A stretch of DNA of 64,000 nt from Magnetospirillum sp. (lineage in GTDB: Bacteria > Pseudomonadota > Alphaproteobacteria > Rhodospirillales > Magnetospirillaceae). Within the stretch, counting starts at the first letter, position 1; every line of letters starts with the position of its first letter. The notes beneath the pieces are model-generated. The model did not search any database. It was not told the origin of the DNA and saw only the letters and a program-made list of their open reading frames with translations. The stretch spans positions 1 through 64,000 of the forward strand of contig JANQAI010000015.1 of the NCBI GenBank assembly GCA_024707145.1. Reading direction: 5' to 3'. The position numbers and the translations under genes are program-made. Positions 29,667 to 37,506 of the stretch are shown here, in pieces.

Positions 29667-29764
29667 GGATGATGCCGTATCCACATGAAACGATAAGAAA
29701 CTGGCATTGGCCGCCGATGTCCGTCCAGCCCTAAGGTTGGATCAACAGCAACGGGAACAAGATC

Positions 29765-30931
29765 ATGCGCATCGTCGACATCCGCGAAAAGACCTTCTCC
29801 ATCGCCTCGCCCATCGCCAACGCCTATATCGATTTTTCCAAGATGACCTGCTCGGTGGTGGCGGTGGTCACCGACGTGGTGCACGACGGCAAGCCGGTGG
29901 TGGGCTACGGTTTCAACTCCAACGGCCGCTACGGTGCCGGCGGCCTGCTGCGCGAACGCTTCCTGCCGCGCCTGGCCGAGGCCAAGCCGGAAAGCCTGAT
30001 CAACGAAGCCGGCGACAACCTGGACCCCTTCCGCATCTGGTCCGCCATGATGACCAACGAGAAGCCGGGCGGCCATGGCGAGCGCTCGGTGGCGGTGGGC
30101 ACGGTGGACATGGCGGTGTGGGACGCGGTGGCCAAGATCGCGGGCGTGCCGCTGTGGAAGCATCTGGCCGACACCTATCGCGGCGGCGTCGCCGACGAGC
30201 GTGTGTGGGTCTATGCCGCCGGCGGCTACTACTATCCCGGCAAGGACCTGACCGCCCTGCAGGACGAGATGCGCTCGTACCGCGACCGCGGCTATCAGGT
30301 CGTGAAGATGAAGATCGGCGGCGCCAGCCTGGACGAGGACCTGCGCCGCATCGAGGCGGTGATCGAGGTGGTGGGCAGCGGCGCCAACCTGGCGGTGGAC
30401 GTCAACGGTCGCTTCGACATCGATAGCGCCATCAAGTATGGCGAGGCGCTCAAGCCCTACGGCCTGTTCTGGTACGAGGAGGTGGGCGACCCGCTCGACT
30501 ACGCCCTGCAGGCCGAACTGTCCAAGCATTACGAGCTGCCCATGGCCACCGGCGAGAACTTGTTCTCGCACCAGGACGCCCGCAACCTGATCCGTTTCGG
30601 CGGCATGCGTCCCGACCGCGACTGGCTGCAATTCGATTGCGCCCTGTCCTACGGCTTGGTGGAGTATCTGCGGACGCTGGACATGCTGAAGGCCCACGGC
30701 TGGTCCACCCGCCGGGTGGTGCCCCATGGTGGCCACCAGATGAGCCTGAACATCGCTGCCGGCCTGCACCTGGGCGGCAACGAAAGCTATCCCGACGTGT
30801 TCAAGCCGTTCTGCGGCTTCGCCGACGGCATCGCGGTGGAGGACGGTTATGTCAAGCTGCCCCAGGTTCCCGGCATCGGCTTCGAGACCAAGGCCGAACT
30901 GTTCAAGGTCATGTCCACGGTGACGGCATGA
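29765..30931 (+). CDS. tarD: D(-)-tartrate dehydratase (enolase superfamily)
   Basis: A 388-residue enolase-superfamily enzyme matching the Bradyrhizobium D-tartrate dehydratase type from its first residues (MRIVDIREKTFSIASPIANAYIDFSKMT). The catalytic Lys pair is in VVKMKIGGASL. Mg ligands are in LAVDVNGRFD, FWYEEVGDP and MATGENLF, and the general-base His is in VVPHGGHQMSLN. It dehydrates D-tartrate to oxaloacetate. Its stop overlaps the next ATG by 4 bases (ATGA), which indicates translational coupling with the tartrate dehydrogenase. Confidence 0.9.
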   Translation: MRIVDIREKTFSIASPIANAYIDFSKMTCSVVAVVTDVVHDGKPVVGYGFNSNGRYGAGGLLRERFLPRLAEAKPESLINEAGDNLDPFRIWSAMMTNEKPGGHGERSVAVGTVDMAVWDAVAKIAGVPLWKHLADTYRGGVADERVWVYAAGGYYYPGKDLTALQDEMRSYRDRGYQVVKMKIGGASLDEDLRRIEAVIEVVGSGANLAVDVNGRFDIDSAIKYGEALKPYGLFWYEEVGDPLDYALQAELSKHYELPMATGENLFSHQDARNLIRFGGMRPDRDWLQFDCALSYGLVEYLRTLDMLKAHGWSTRRVVPHGGHQMSLNIAAGLHLGGNESYPDVFKPFCGFADGIAVEDGYVKLPQVPGIGFETKAELFKVMSTVTA

Positions 30932-32007
30932 GCACCCATCGTATCGCCGTCATTCCCGGCGACGGCATCGGCAAGGAAACCGTTCCCGAGGGCCTCAGGG
31001 TCCTCGACGCCGCCGCCCGCCGCTTCGGCATCGGTTTCCAGTGGGACCCCATCGAGTGGGCGTCCTGCGACTATTACCTCAAGCACGGGCGGATGATGCC
31101 CGAGGACTGGCAGGCCCGGATCGGCGGCCACGACGCCATCTTCTTCGGCGCGGTGGGCTGGCCCGAGACGGTGCCCGACCACGTCTCGCTGTGGGGATCG
31201 TTGATCCAGTTCCGCCGGGTGTTCGACCAGTACGTCAACCTGCGGCCGGTCCGCCTGATGCCGGGGGTGCCCTCGCCGCTGGCCGGGCGCAAGCCGGGCG
31301 ACATCGATTTCTGGATCGTGCGCGAGAACACCGAGGGCGAGTATTCCAGCATCGGCGGCATCATGTTCGCCGGCACCGAACGGGAATTCGCGGTGCAGGA
31401 AGCGGTGTTCACCCGCACCGGCACCGACCGCATCCTGCGCTTTGCCTTCGAACTGGCGCAGAAGCGGCCGAAGAAGCACCTGACCTCGGCCACCAAGTCC
31501 AACGGCATCTCCATTTCCATGCCGTTCTGGGACGCGCGCGTCGAGGCCATGGCGCCCACCTATCCCGAGGTTACGGTGGACAAGTTCCACATCGACATCC
31601 TGACCGCGCATTTCGTGCGCCATCCCGACTGGTTCGACGTGGTGGTCGCTTCGAACCTGTTCGGCGACATCCTGTCCGACCTGGGGCCGGCCTGCACCGG
31701 CACCATCGGCATCGCGCCCTCGGCCAACATCAATCCCGAGCGCAAATTCCCCTCGTTGTTCGAGCCGGTGCACGGTTCCGCCCCCGATATCGCGGGCAAG
31801 GGCATCGCCAACCCGGTGGGGCAGATCTGGTCGGGGGCCATGATGCTGGAGCATCTGGGCCACGCCGACGCGGCGGCGGCGGTGATGGCCGCCATCGAGA
31901 CGGTGCTGGCAAATGGGCCGCGCACCCCCGACCTGGGCGGCAGCGCCACCACCGAGGAGATGGGCAAGGCGATCGCTGCGGCGGTTGGGGGCATGGCGTT
32001 GGCATAG
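30928..32007 (+). CDS. Tartrate dehydrogenase/decarboxylase-D-malate dehydrogenase family
   Basis: A 359-residue NAD-dependent beta-decarboxylating dehydrogenase of the isocitrate/isopropylmalate family. It begins RIAVIPGDGIGKETVPEG. The substrate-binding region FDQYVNLRPVRLMPGVPSPL resembles tartrate/D-malate dehydrogenases. Metal and nucleotide sites are in NLFGDILSDLGP and FEPVHGSAPDIAGKG. Together with TarD it would funnel tartrate isomers or D-malate into central metabolism. Its specificity among tartrate, D-malate and isopropylmalate is inferred from context. Confidence 0.88.
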   Translation: MSTHRIAVIPGDGIGKETVPEGLRVLDAAARRFGIGFQWDPIEWASCDYYLKHGRMMPEDWQARIGGHDAIFFGAVGWPETVPDHVSLWGSLIQFRRVFDQYVNLRPVRLMPGVPSPLAGRKPGDIDFWIVRENTEGEYSSIGGIMFAGTEREFAVQEAVFTRTGTDRILRFAFELAQKRPKKHLTSATKSNGISISMPFWDARVEAMAPTYPEVTVDKFHIDILTAHFVRHPDWFDVVVASNLFGDILSDLGPACTGTIGIAPSANINPERKFPSLFEPVHGSAPDIAGKGIANPVGQIWSGAMMLEHLGHADAAAAVMAAIETVLANGPRTPDLGGSATTEEMGKAIAAAVGGMALA

Positions 32008-32185
32008 AACCCTCTCCCATTCCATGGGAGAGGAAGGGGCCCTCGCAGTGGGAGGGTGAGGGAGCCGCACAGCACCTCGTCTCCGGTTCCCTCACCTGGC
32101 GCGTGCCGCGCCACCCTCTCCCGCCCGTGCTAAGCACGGATTTTGAAATGCCGGCTCCACCGGCGGCGGGAGAGGGAATTTCGGC
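32008..32185. repeat. CCCTCTCCC-type imperfect inverted repeat
   Basis: The whole gap between the convergent dehydrogenase and methyltransferase genes is a palindrome-rich sequence. CCCTCTCCC with a CATGGGAGAGG hairpin lies at the left, and GGGAGAGGG at the right end. Related segments appear at 36342-36368, 54540-54620 and 57505-57625. No gene is visible in it. Confidence 0.6.
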
Positions 32186-32863
32186 CTAACCGACGATCCT
32201 ATACACCACCACCTCGCGCCGGGTGCGGTCCTCCAGTTCCAGGCTGGTGGCGACGGTGGTGCGGGCCACTTCCAGCAGGCCGGTCTTGGGCAGGTAGGCG
32301 CGCCCGGGATCGGCCATGATCACGGTGGCGCCGGCGGCGGCCAGCCGGCGCAACCAGGGGAAGATGTGTTCGGTCATGGGGCGCTCGTAGCAGACGTCGC
32401 CAGCCACCACCACGTCCCAGCGGCATTCCTGGCCGACCACGTCGTCCGCCAACACTTCGACGGTGACGCCGTTCAGTTCGGCGTTCATGGGGATGACGGC
32501 GCAGGCCAGCGGGTCGATGTCGGCGGCTTCCACCCGGACGGCGCCGTTCTTGGCGGCGGCCACCGCCGACGCCCCCGATCCGGCGGCGAAGTCCAGCACC
32601 CGCTTGCCGCGCACCAGGTCGGGATTGTCCAGCACGTAGCGGGTCAGCGCCTGGCCGCCGGCCCAGCAGAAGGCCCAATAAGGCGGCGGCAGGTTGACCC
32701 GCAGCAGCGCAGCCTCGGTGGCCTCCCACAGGGGGGTGACCTCGGTGGCCAGCCACAGGTCGATCTCGGGGCAGGCGGGCGGTTGCGCCACCTCGGTGAC
32801 CTCGCGGATGAACTGGCGGGGATCCTGGCCCATGAGGACTCTCAGTCGTTCGATGTCCAGCAT
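32186..32863 (-). CDS. Class I SAM-dependent methyltransferase (EtfB lysine methyltransferase-like)
   Basis: A 225-residue methyltransferase with motif I in VLDFAAGSGASAVAAAKNGA, the acidic residue in VEAADIDPLA, and motif IV in WDVVVAGDVCYERPMTE. The N-terminal PEIDLWLATEVTPLWEATE and PPPYWAFCWAGGQAL resemble the electron-transfer-flavoprotein beta-subunit lysine methyltransferase (METTL20-like) group. The ATG at 32863 is used. It is encoded downstream of ubiA on the same strand with a 56-base gap. Confidence 0.82.
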   Translation of the reverse strand: MLDIERLRVLMGQDPRQFIREVTEVAQPPACPEIDLWLATEVTPLWEATEAALLRVNLPPPYWAFCWAGGQALTRYVLDNPDLVRGKRVLDFAAGSGASAVAAAKNGAVRVEAADIDPLACAVIPMNAELNGVTVEVLADDVVGQECRWDVVVAGDVCYERPMTEHIFPWLRRLAAAGATVIMADPGRAYLPKTGLLEVARTTVATSLELEDRTRREVVVYRIVG

Positions 32864-32919
32864 AGGCCTAAAACTCCTGGGCGAAAAGCCGTGATGGTTC
32901 TTGCAATTTCAAGGAAAAT

Positions 32920-33834
32920 CTAAAGCAGCTTGCCGGCGACGATGGCGACCAGCAGCATCCAGCCGAAGAAGCGGTTGGATTTGAACTTGGACAGGCAGTC
33001 GGCGGCATCGTCGATATTGCCTGCCGCCACCTGCCAGTACAGCTGCAGGCCGGCAAGCGCCAGCAGCGGATAGAACACCCAGGACAGCCCGGCGGCCCAG
33101 CCGGCGGCGGCGATCAGCAGCAGGGCGCCGGAGTAGAAGCCGGCCACCCAGCGGGGCGTGGCGGCGGCTAGGCGGAGCGCGGTCGACTTCACCCCGATCA
33201 GGATGTCGTCCTCCTTGTCCTGGTGGGCGTAGATGGTGTCGTAGCCGAGCGTCCACAGCAGGCCGGCGGCATAAAGCAGCAGCGGCGCCGCCGCCAGTTC
33301 GCCGCGCACCGCCGCCCAGCCCATCAGCGCTCCCCAGTTGAAGGTCAGGCCCAGCCACGCCTGGGGCCAATAGGTGATGCGCTTCATCAGCGGGTAGGGG
33401 AACACCAGCAGCAGCGAGGCGACCCCCACCCAGATGGCGAAGGGGTTCAGCATCAGCAGGATCGCGAGGCCCACCAGCAACTGCGCCGCCAGGAACGCCC
33501 AGGCCCGCTTCAGGCTGACCGCTCCCGAGGGGATGGGCCGGCCGCGGGTGCGCTCCACCTGGGCGTCGAACCGGTGGTCGGCGATGTCGTTGATGGTGCA
33601 GCCGGCGCCACGCATGACCACTGAGCCCACGGCGAACAGCGCGAACAGGCCCAGGTCCGGCCAGCCGGGGGCCGCCAGCGCCGCGCTCCACCAGCAGGGG
33701 AACAGCAGCAGCCAGGTGCCGATGGGGCGGTCCAAGCGCATCAGCCGCAGGTAGGGGCGGCTGGCTGCCGGAGCCCAGCGGTCGATCCAGTTGCCGACGG
33801 GAATGTCGCCGTTGAGGGTGGAGGACTGGCTCAT
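32920..33834 (-). CDS. ubiA: 4-hydroxybenzoate polyprenyltransferase
   Basis: A 304-residue integral membrane prenyltransferase with about eight or nine TM segments. The two Asp-rich motifs for prenyl diphosphate are in GCTINDIADHRFDAQV (NDxxD) and YDTIYAHQDKEDD. RTRGRPIPSG, also conserved, follows the first. It condenses 4-hydroxybenzoate with the polyprenyl chain in ubiquinone synthesis. The start ATG at 33834 gives a soluble N-terminus of about 25 residues before the first conserved YLRLMRLDRPIGTWLL. It lies 40 bases downstream of the EAL gene's stop on the same strand. Confidence 0.95.
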   Translation of the reverse strand: MSQSSTLNGDIPVGNWIDRWAPAASRPYLRLMRLDRPIGTWLLLFPCWWSAALAAPGWPDLGLFALFAVGSVVMRGAGCTINDIADHRFDAQVERTRGRPIPSGAVSLKRAWAFLAAQLLVGLAILLMLNPFAIWVGVASLLLVFPYPLMKRITYWPQAWLGLTFNWGALMGWAAVRGELAAAPLLLYAAGLLWTLGYDTIYAHQDKEDDILIGVKSTALRLAAATPRWVAGFYSGALLLIAAAGWAAGLSWVFYPLLALAGLQLYWQVAAGNIDDAADCLSKFKSNRFFGWMLLVAIVAGKLL

Positions 33835-33874
33835 GGCGCAGCTTTAGCGGAAAAGGGCGCGCGTGTGAACTGGT

Positions 33875-35626
33875 CTACAGGGCGGTCCGGCACACCAGCA
33901 GGCCGTTCTGCCATTCCAGATTCTCCATGGCCCAGCCGCGCAGGGGGGTGTCGTCGGCCGGCTTGGGGCAGACGGGCTTGCCGAAATAGTAGCCCTGGCC
34001 GAAGCGCACCTTCAGCAGCTTCAGCAGGTTGATGGTCTCGCTGCTCTCGACGAACTCGGCGATGGTGCCGACCTTGAGGTCGCGGCACAGCCCGGCGATG
34101 GCGCGCAGGAAGGGCGTGCTTTGGCCGCTGCTGGAAATCTCGCGAATGTAGCTGCCGTCGATCTTGACGTGGTCCACCTGCAGGGCGCGCAGGTAGTGGA
34201 AGGCGGCGGCGCCGGCGCCGAAATCGTCCAGGCAGACGGGGAAGCCCTGGCGCCGCAGCATCTGCAGCACGCCGTTGACGGCGGGCAGGTCCTCGATCTC
34301 GGCGGATTCGGTCAGTTCGAACAGCAGGCGGCCGCGCAGGTCGCCGGCGTCGCGCATCATGCCCAGCAACTGGCGGGCGGTGGCCACGTGCGACAGCGAC
34401 CGCCCCGACAGGTTGACGGCGAAGCGCAACGCTTCATGCCGGCCCATGGGCGAACGGATGAAGTCGATGGCCCGCCCCAGGATGGCCAGGTCCAGGCCGC
34501 CGACCATGCCCACGTTTTCGGCGAAGGTGACCGTCTCGAACGGCGAATCGCGGCCGGGAAAGCGTACCAGGCATTCGAAGTGGTGCACCACTCCGGTCCA
34601 CAAATCCACCACCGGCTGGAACACCAAGTCGAATCCGCCGGAATCGATGACGCCGCGCACCTCGCGCATCTGCGCCACCGTTTCCGACAGGCGCGGCTTC
34701 AGGTCGCTGGTCAGGTCGTCCAGCGTCATGGTGCCCGAGCGGGAAAAGGCGTTCAGGCTGTAGAGCAGGGCGTTGGCCGCTTCCTCCGACGAGATGCCGG
34801 CGCCGTCGAGGGCCAGCGAGGTGGCCTGGGCCGGCGGCGTGGCGGCACCGGGCAGGAAGGCGGCCACCAGCTCGGTGATGGCGGCTTCGATGGTGTCGGC
34901 GCCGACGCTGGGGGCATGGATCAGGCCGTAGCGGTTGTCGCCCAGCTCGCCGGCGGCGTCGCCGCCCACCGAGCAGGCACGCAGCCGCTCGCCCAGTTCG
35001 GACATGAACTCGTCGGCGGCCAGGGGGCCGGCCTCGGCGCGCACTTTTTCCACCTGCGGCACTTCCAGCATGGTCAGCTGGTAGGCCTCCTCGTTTTCCA
35101 GCGCCGAGGATTCGCCCAGCATGCGCCGGGCCAGGTCGATGAAGCCGTCCTTGTCCAGGAGGCCGGTAATGGGGTCGTGGGCCTCGATTGGCATGTCCAG
35201 CGTGGCGGCGTGGGTCAGGGCGATCAGCCGGGCATGGGGGCGCTGGGGGTGGCGGTAACCGGACAGGGCCACCGGCTTGGGCCGATGGAATTCGTTGGCG
35301 CCGGGGGTATGCAGCAGCAGGTGGCGGACGCGGTCGCCGCGGTCGATGCGGCGCAGCACTCCGGCGATGCGTTCGGCGTCGGCGGGGACGAACAGTTCGG
35401 CGAGGGGGCGGCCGGCCAGCAGCCGGGCCGGGCGGCCGGACAGGGCCATGGCGGCGCCGACGGCGAAACCGATGGTCCCATCCGCCTCCACCTCGATCAG
35501 CAGGTCGGCGGCGGCGAAGGCAAAAGCCACGTACAGATCGCGCGAGCGGTTGATGTCGCCGGCGGCAGCCAATTCCCCCCTGCCTGAAGCCTTGGTTCGT
35601 CCCGGCCGACTATCGCACGGGCGCAC
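33875..35626 (-). CDS. EAL-domain protein with degenerate GGDEF and N-terminal PAS-like region
   Basis: A protein of up to 583 residues. About 30-125 is PAS-like. About 150-280 aligns with a GGDEF fold but lacks the GGDEF motif. About 330-570 is an EAL phosphodiesterase domain with FECLVRF in place of EALxR, AVNLSG, FELTES, CLDDFGAG (two Asp), HVKIDG, AEFVES and GQGYYFGKP. Metal-binding residues are present, so c-di-GMP hydrolysis is possible, though EAL-to-ECL is unusual. The start is uncertain; the listed GTG has no good ribosome site. Confidence 0.85.
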   Translation of the reverse strand: MRPCDSRPGRTKASGRGELAAAGDINRSRDLYVAFAFAAADLLIEVEADGTIGFAVGAAMALSGRPARLLAGRPLAELFVPADAERIAGVLRRIDRGDRVRHLLLHTPGANEFHRPKPVALSGYRHPQRPHARLIALTHAATLDMPIEAHDPITGLLDKDGFIDLARRMLGESSALENEEAYQLTMLEVPQVEKVRAEAGPLAADEFMSELGERLRACSVGGDAAGELGDNRYGLIHAPSVGADTIEAAITELVAAFLPGAATPPAQATSLALDGAGISSEEAANALLYSLNAFSRSGTMTLDDLTSDLKPRLSETVAQMREVRGVIDSGGFDLVFQPVVDLWTGVVHHFECLVRFPGRDSPFETVTFAENVGMVGGLDLAILGRAIDFIRSPMGRHEALRFAVNLSGRSLSHVATARQLLGMMRDAGDLRGRLLFELTESAEIEDLPAVNGVLQMLRRQGFPVCLDDFGAGAAAFHYLRALQVDHVKIDGSYIREISSSGQSTPFLRAIAGLCRDLKVGTIAEFVESSETINLLKLLKVRFGQGYYFGKPVCPKPADDTPLRGWAMENLEWQNGLLVCRTAL

Positions 35627-35772
35627 AGGGAACGCCAGTGACGGCGCGTGACGGCCGCCGCTTGCAATCGGGCGGCCGAATCGCTATAAGCGTCGCTTCC
35701 TCGCGCGGACAGGGCCTGTGGCATGCCTTTCCGCGCCTGAATCGCTCACTCGTACCGTAAGGACCAGCGAAA

Positions 35773-35979
35773 ATGCCCAAGATGAAGACCAAGAGCGCCG
35801 CCAAGAAGCGGTTCAAGCTCACCGCCTCCGGCAAGGTCAAAGGCAACGTGGCCAACAAGCGTCACTGCCTCTCCGCGAAGCCCCAGGACATGAAGCGCCA
35901 GGCCCGCGGCACCTTCATCCTGTTCAAGGCTGACGGTGAGAAGGTCAAGCAATACTACCTGCCGAACGGAGCTAAGTAA
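35773..35979 (+). CDS. rpmI: Ribosomal protein bL35
   Basis: A 68-residue, strongly basic protein: MPKMKTKSAAKKRFKLTASG, then KRHCLSAKPQDMKRQARG, the bL35 pattern. It is the first gene of rpmI-rplT-pheS-pheT. infC, which often precedes rpmI, is absent here; a minus-strand EAL gene occupies the upstream side. Its TAA shares the final A with the rplT ATG (TAATG). Confidence 0.97.
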   Translation: MPKMKTKSAAKKRFKLTASGKVKGNVANKRHCLSAKPQDMKRQARGTFILFKADGEKVKQYYLPNGAK

Positions 35980-36335
35980 TGGCCCGCGTCAAGCGGGGCG
36001 TGATCACCCACGCCCGTCACAAGAAGATCCTGAAGCTGGCCAAGGGCTATCGCGGCCGTGCCAATTCGTGCTTCCGCGTCGCGATCGAGAAGGTCGAGAA
36101 GGCGCTGCGTTACGCCTATCGCGACCGTCGCGCCAAGAAGCGCAATTTCCGCGCCCTGTGGATCCAGCGCATCAACGCCGGCACCCGCCAGTACGGCGTG
36201 CCCTATTCCCGATTTATGGACGGCCTGAAGAAGGCTGGCATCGCGCTCGACCGCAAGGTCCTCGCCGACATCGCGGCGCGCGAGCCGGAAGCCTTCAAGT
36301 CGCTGGTTGAGAAGGCCCAGGCGGCCCTCCAGTAA
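35979..36335 (+). CDS. rplT: Ribosomal protein bL20
   Basis: A 118-residue protein matching bL20: MARVKRGVITHARHKKIL, YRGRANSCFRVAIEKVEKAL, YAYRDRRAKKRNFRALWIQR, and YSRFMDGLKKAGIALDRKVL. It binds 23S rRNA early in 50S assembly and in other bacteria represses its own operon. Start overlaps the rpmI stop. Confidence 0.98.
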   Translation: MARVKRGVITHARHKKILKLAKGYRGRANSCFRVAIEKVEKALRYAYRDRRAKKRNFRALWIQRINAGTRQYGVPYSRFMDGLKKAGIALDRKVLADIAAREPEAFKSLVEKAQAALQ

Positions 36336-36378
36336 GGCTTGTCCGCTCCCCGCCATGGGGAGAGGGAAATTACGCGGA

Positions 36379-36406
36379 GGGGTCGCCCGTCAGGGCGGCC
36401 CCTTTT
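36379..36406 (+). terminator. Intrinsic terminator/attenuator before pheS
   Basis: Stem GGGGTCGCC/GGCGGCCCC (one G-U pair) with a six-base loop, then TTTT, sits between rplT and pheS. It may end the ribosomal transcript or attenuate pheST. No Phe-rich leader peptide was found in the 94-base gap. Confidence 0.7.
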
Positions 36407-36429
36407 CGCGTCCATACGGGGAAGATTCC

Positions 36430-37506
36430 ATGGACGAACTCGACAAGATCCGCGCCGAGGCCCTGGCCCTGGTGGCCCAGGCCGCCAGCCTGGAGGCGCT
36501 GGAAGCCGCCCGCGTGGCGACCCTCGGCAAGAAGGGTTCCATCTCCGGCCTGATGGCCTCGTTGGGCAAAATGAGCCCCGAGGAGCGCAAGACCGCCGGC
36601 GCGGCGCTGAACGCCGTCAAGGACCAGGTGGCCGAGGCCATCGCCGCCGCCAAGGCTGGGCAGGAGGCCAAGGCCCTGGAGGAAAAGCTGGCGCGCGAGC
36701 GGGTGGACGTCACCCTGCCGGTGCGCCCCGAGGCCTCGGGCCGCATCCATCCCATCAGCCAGGTGATGGACGAGATGATCGCCATCTTCGCCCAGATGGG
36801 GTTCGAGGTGGCGGAAGGCCCCGACATCGAGGACGACTTCCATAACTTCACCGCGCTGAACATCCCGGCCGAGCACCCCGCCCGGCAGATGCACGACACC
36901 TTCTATTTCGGCGAGAAGGCGGACGGCACGCGCCACCTGCTGCGCACCCACACCAGCCCGGTGCAGATCCGCACCATGCTGGCCAACAAGCCGCCGATCC
37001 GCATCATCGCCCCGGGCCGCACCTATCGCTGCGACTCGGACATGACCCACACCCCCATGTTCCATCAGATCGAGGGGCTGGTCATCGACAAGACCACCCA
37101 TATGGGCCACCTCAAAGGCTGCCTGATGGAATTCGTCACCACCTTCTTCGAGGTGGACGAGGTGCCGGTGCGCTTCCGTCCCAGCTTCTTCCCCTTCACC
37201 GAGCCTTCGGCCGAGGTGGATATCGGCTGTTCGCGCGAAGGCGGTGAGTTGAAGATCGGCAAGGGCTCGGGCTGGCTGGAGATCGGCGGCTCGGGCATGG
37301 TGCACCCCAACGTGCTGCGCGCCTGCGGCCTGGACCCCGACGAGTACCAGGGCTTCGCCTTCGGCATGGGCGTCGAGCGCATGGCCATGCTGAAGTACGG
37401 CATTCCCGACCTGCGCACCTTCTTCGATTCCGACCTGCGCTGGCTGAAGCATTACGGCTTCGTGCCCCTTGACGTGCCGACCCTGTCCGGAGGGCTGACC
37501 CGATGA
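36430..37506 (+). CDS. pheS: Phenylalanine--tRNA ligase alpha subunit
   Basis: A 358-residue class II synthetase subunit. The N-terminal coiled coil (about 1-100) binds tRNA. Motif 2 is around RIIAPGRTYRCDSD and HTPMFHQIEGLVID, and motif 3 near GFAFGMGVERMAMLKYGIPD. FFPFTEPSAEVDI lies at the active site. Its ATG (36430) follows GGGGAAG. Its stop overlaps the pheT start (ATGA). Confidence 0.97.
   Translation: MDELDKIRAEALALVAQAASLEALEAARVATLGKKGSISGLMASLGKMSPEERKTAGAALNAVKDQVAEAIAAAKAGQEAKALEEKLARERVDVTLPVRPEASGRIHPISQVMDEMIAIFAQMGFEVAEGPDIEDDFHNFTALNIPAEHPARQMHDTFYFGEKADGTRHLLRTHTSPVQIRTMLANKPPIRIIAPGRTYRCDSDMTHTPMFHQIEGLVIDKTTHMGHLKGCLMEFVTTFFEVDEVPVRFRPSFFPFTEPSAEVDIGCSREGGELKIGKGSGWLEIGGSGMVHPNVLRACGLDPDEYQGFAFGMGVERMAMLKYGIPDLRTFFDSDLRWLKHYGFVPLDVPTLSGGLTR

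Noticed and set aside
34121..35587. A 488-codon plus-strand frame
   Set aside because: Antisense to the EAL gene, with Gly/Gln/His-rich low-complexity sequence.
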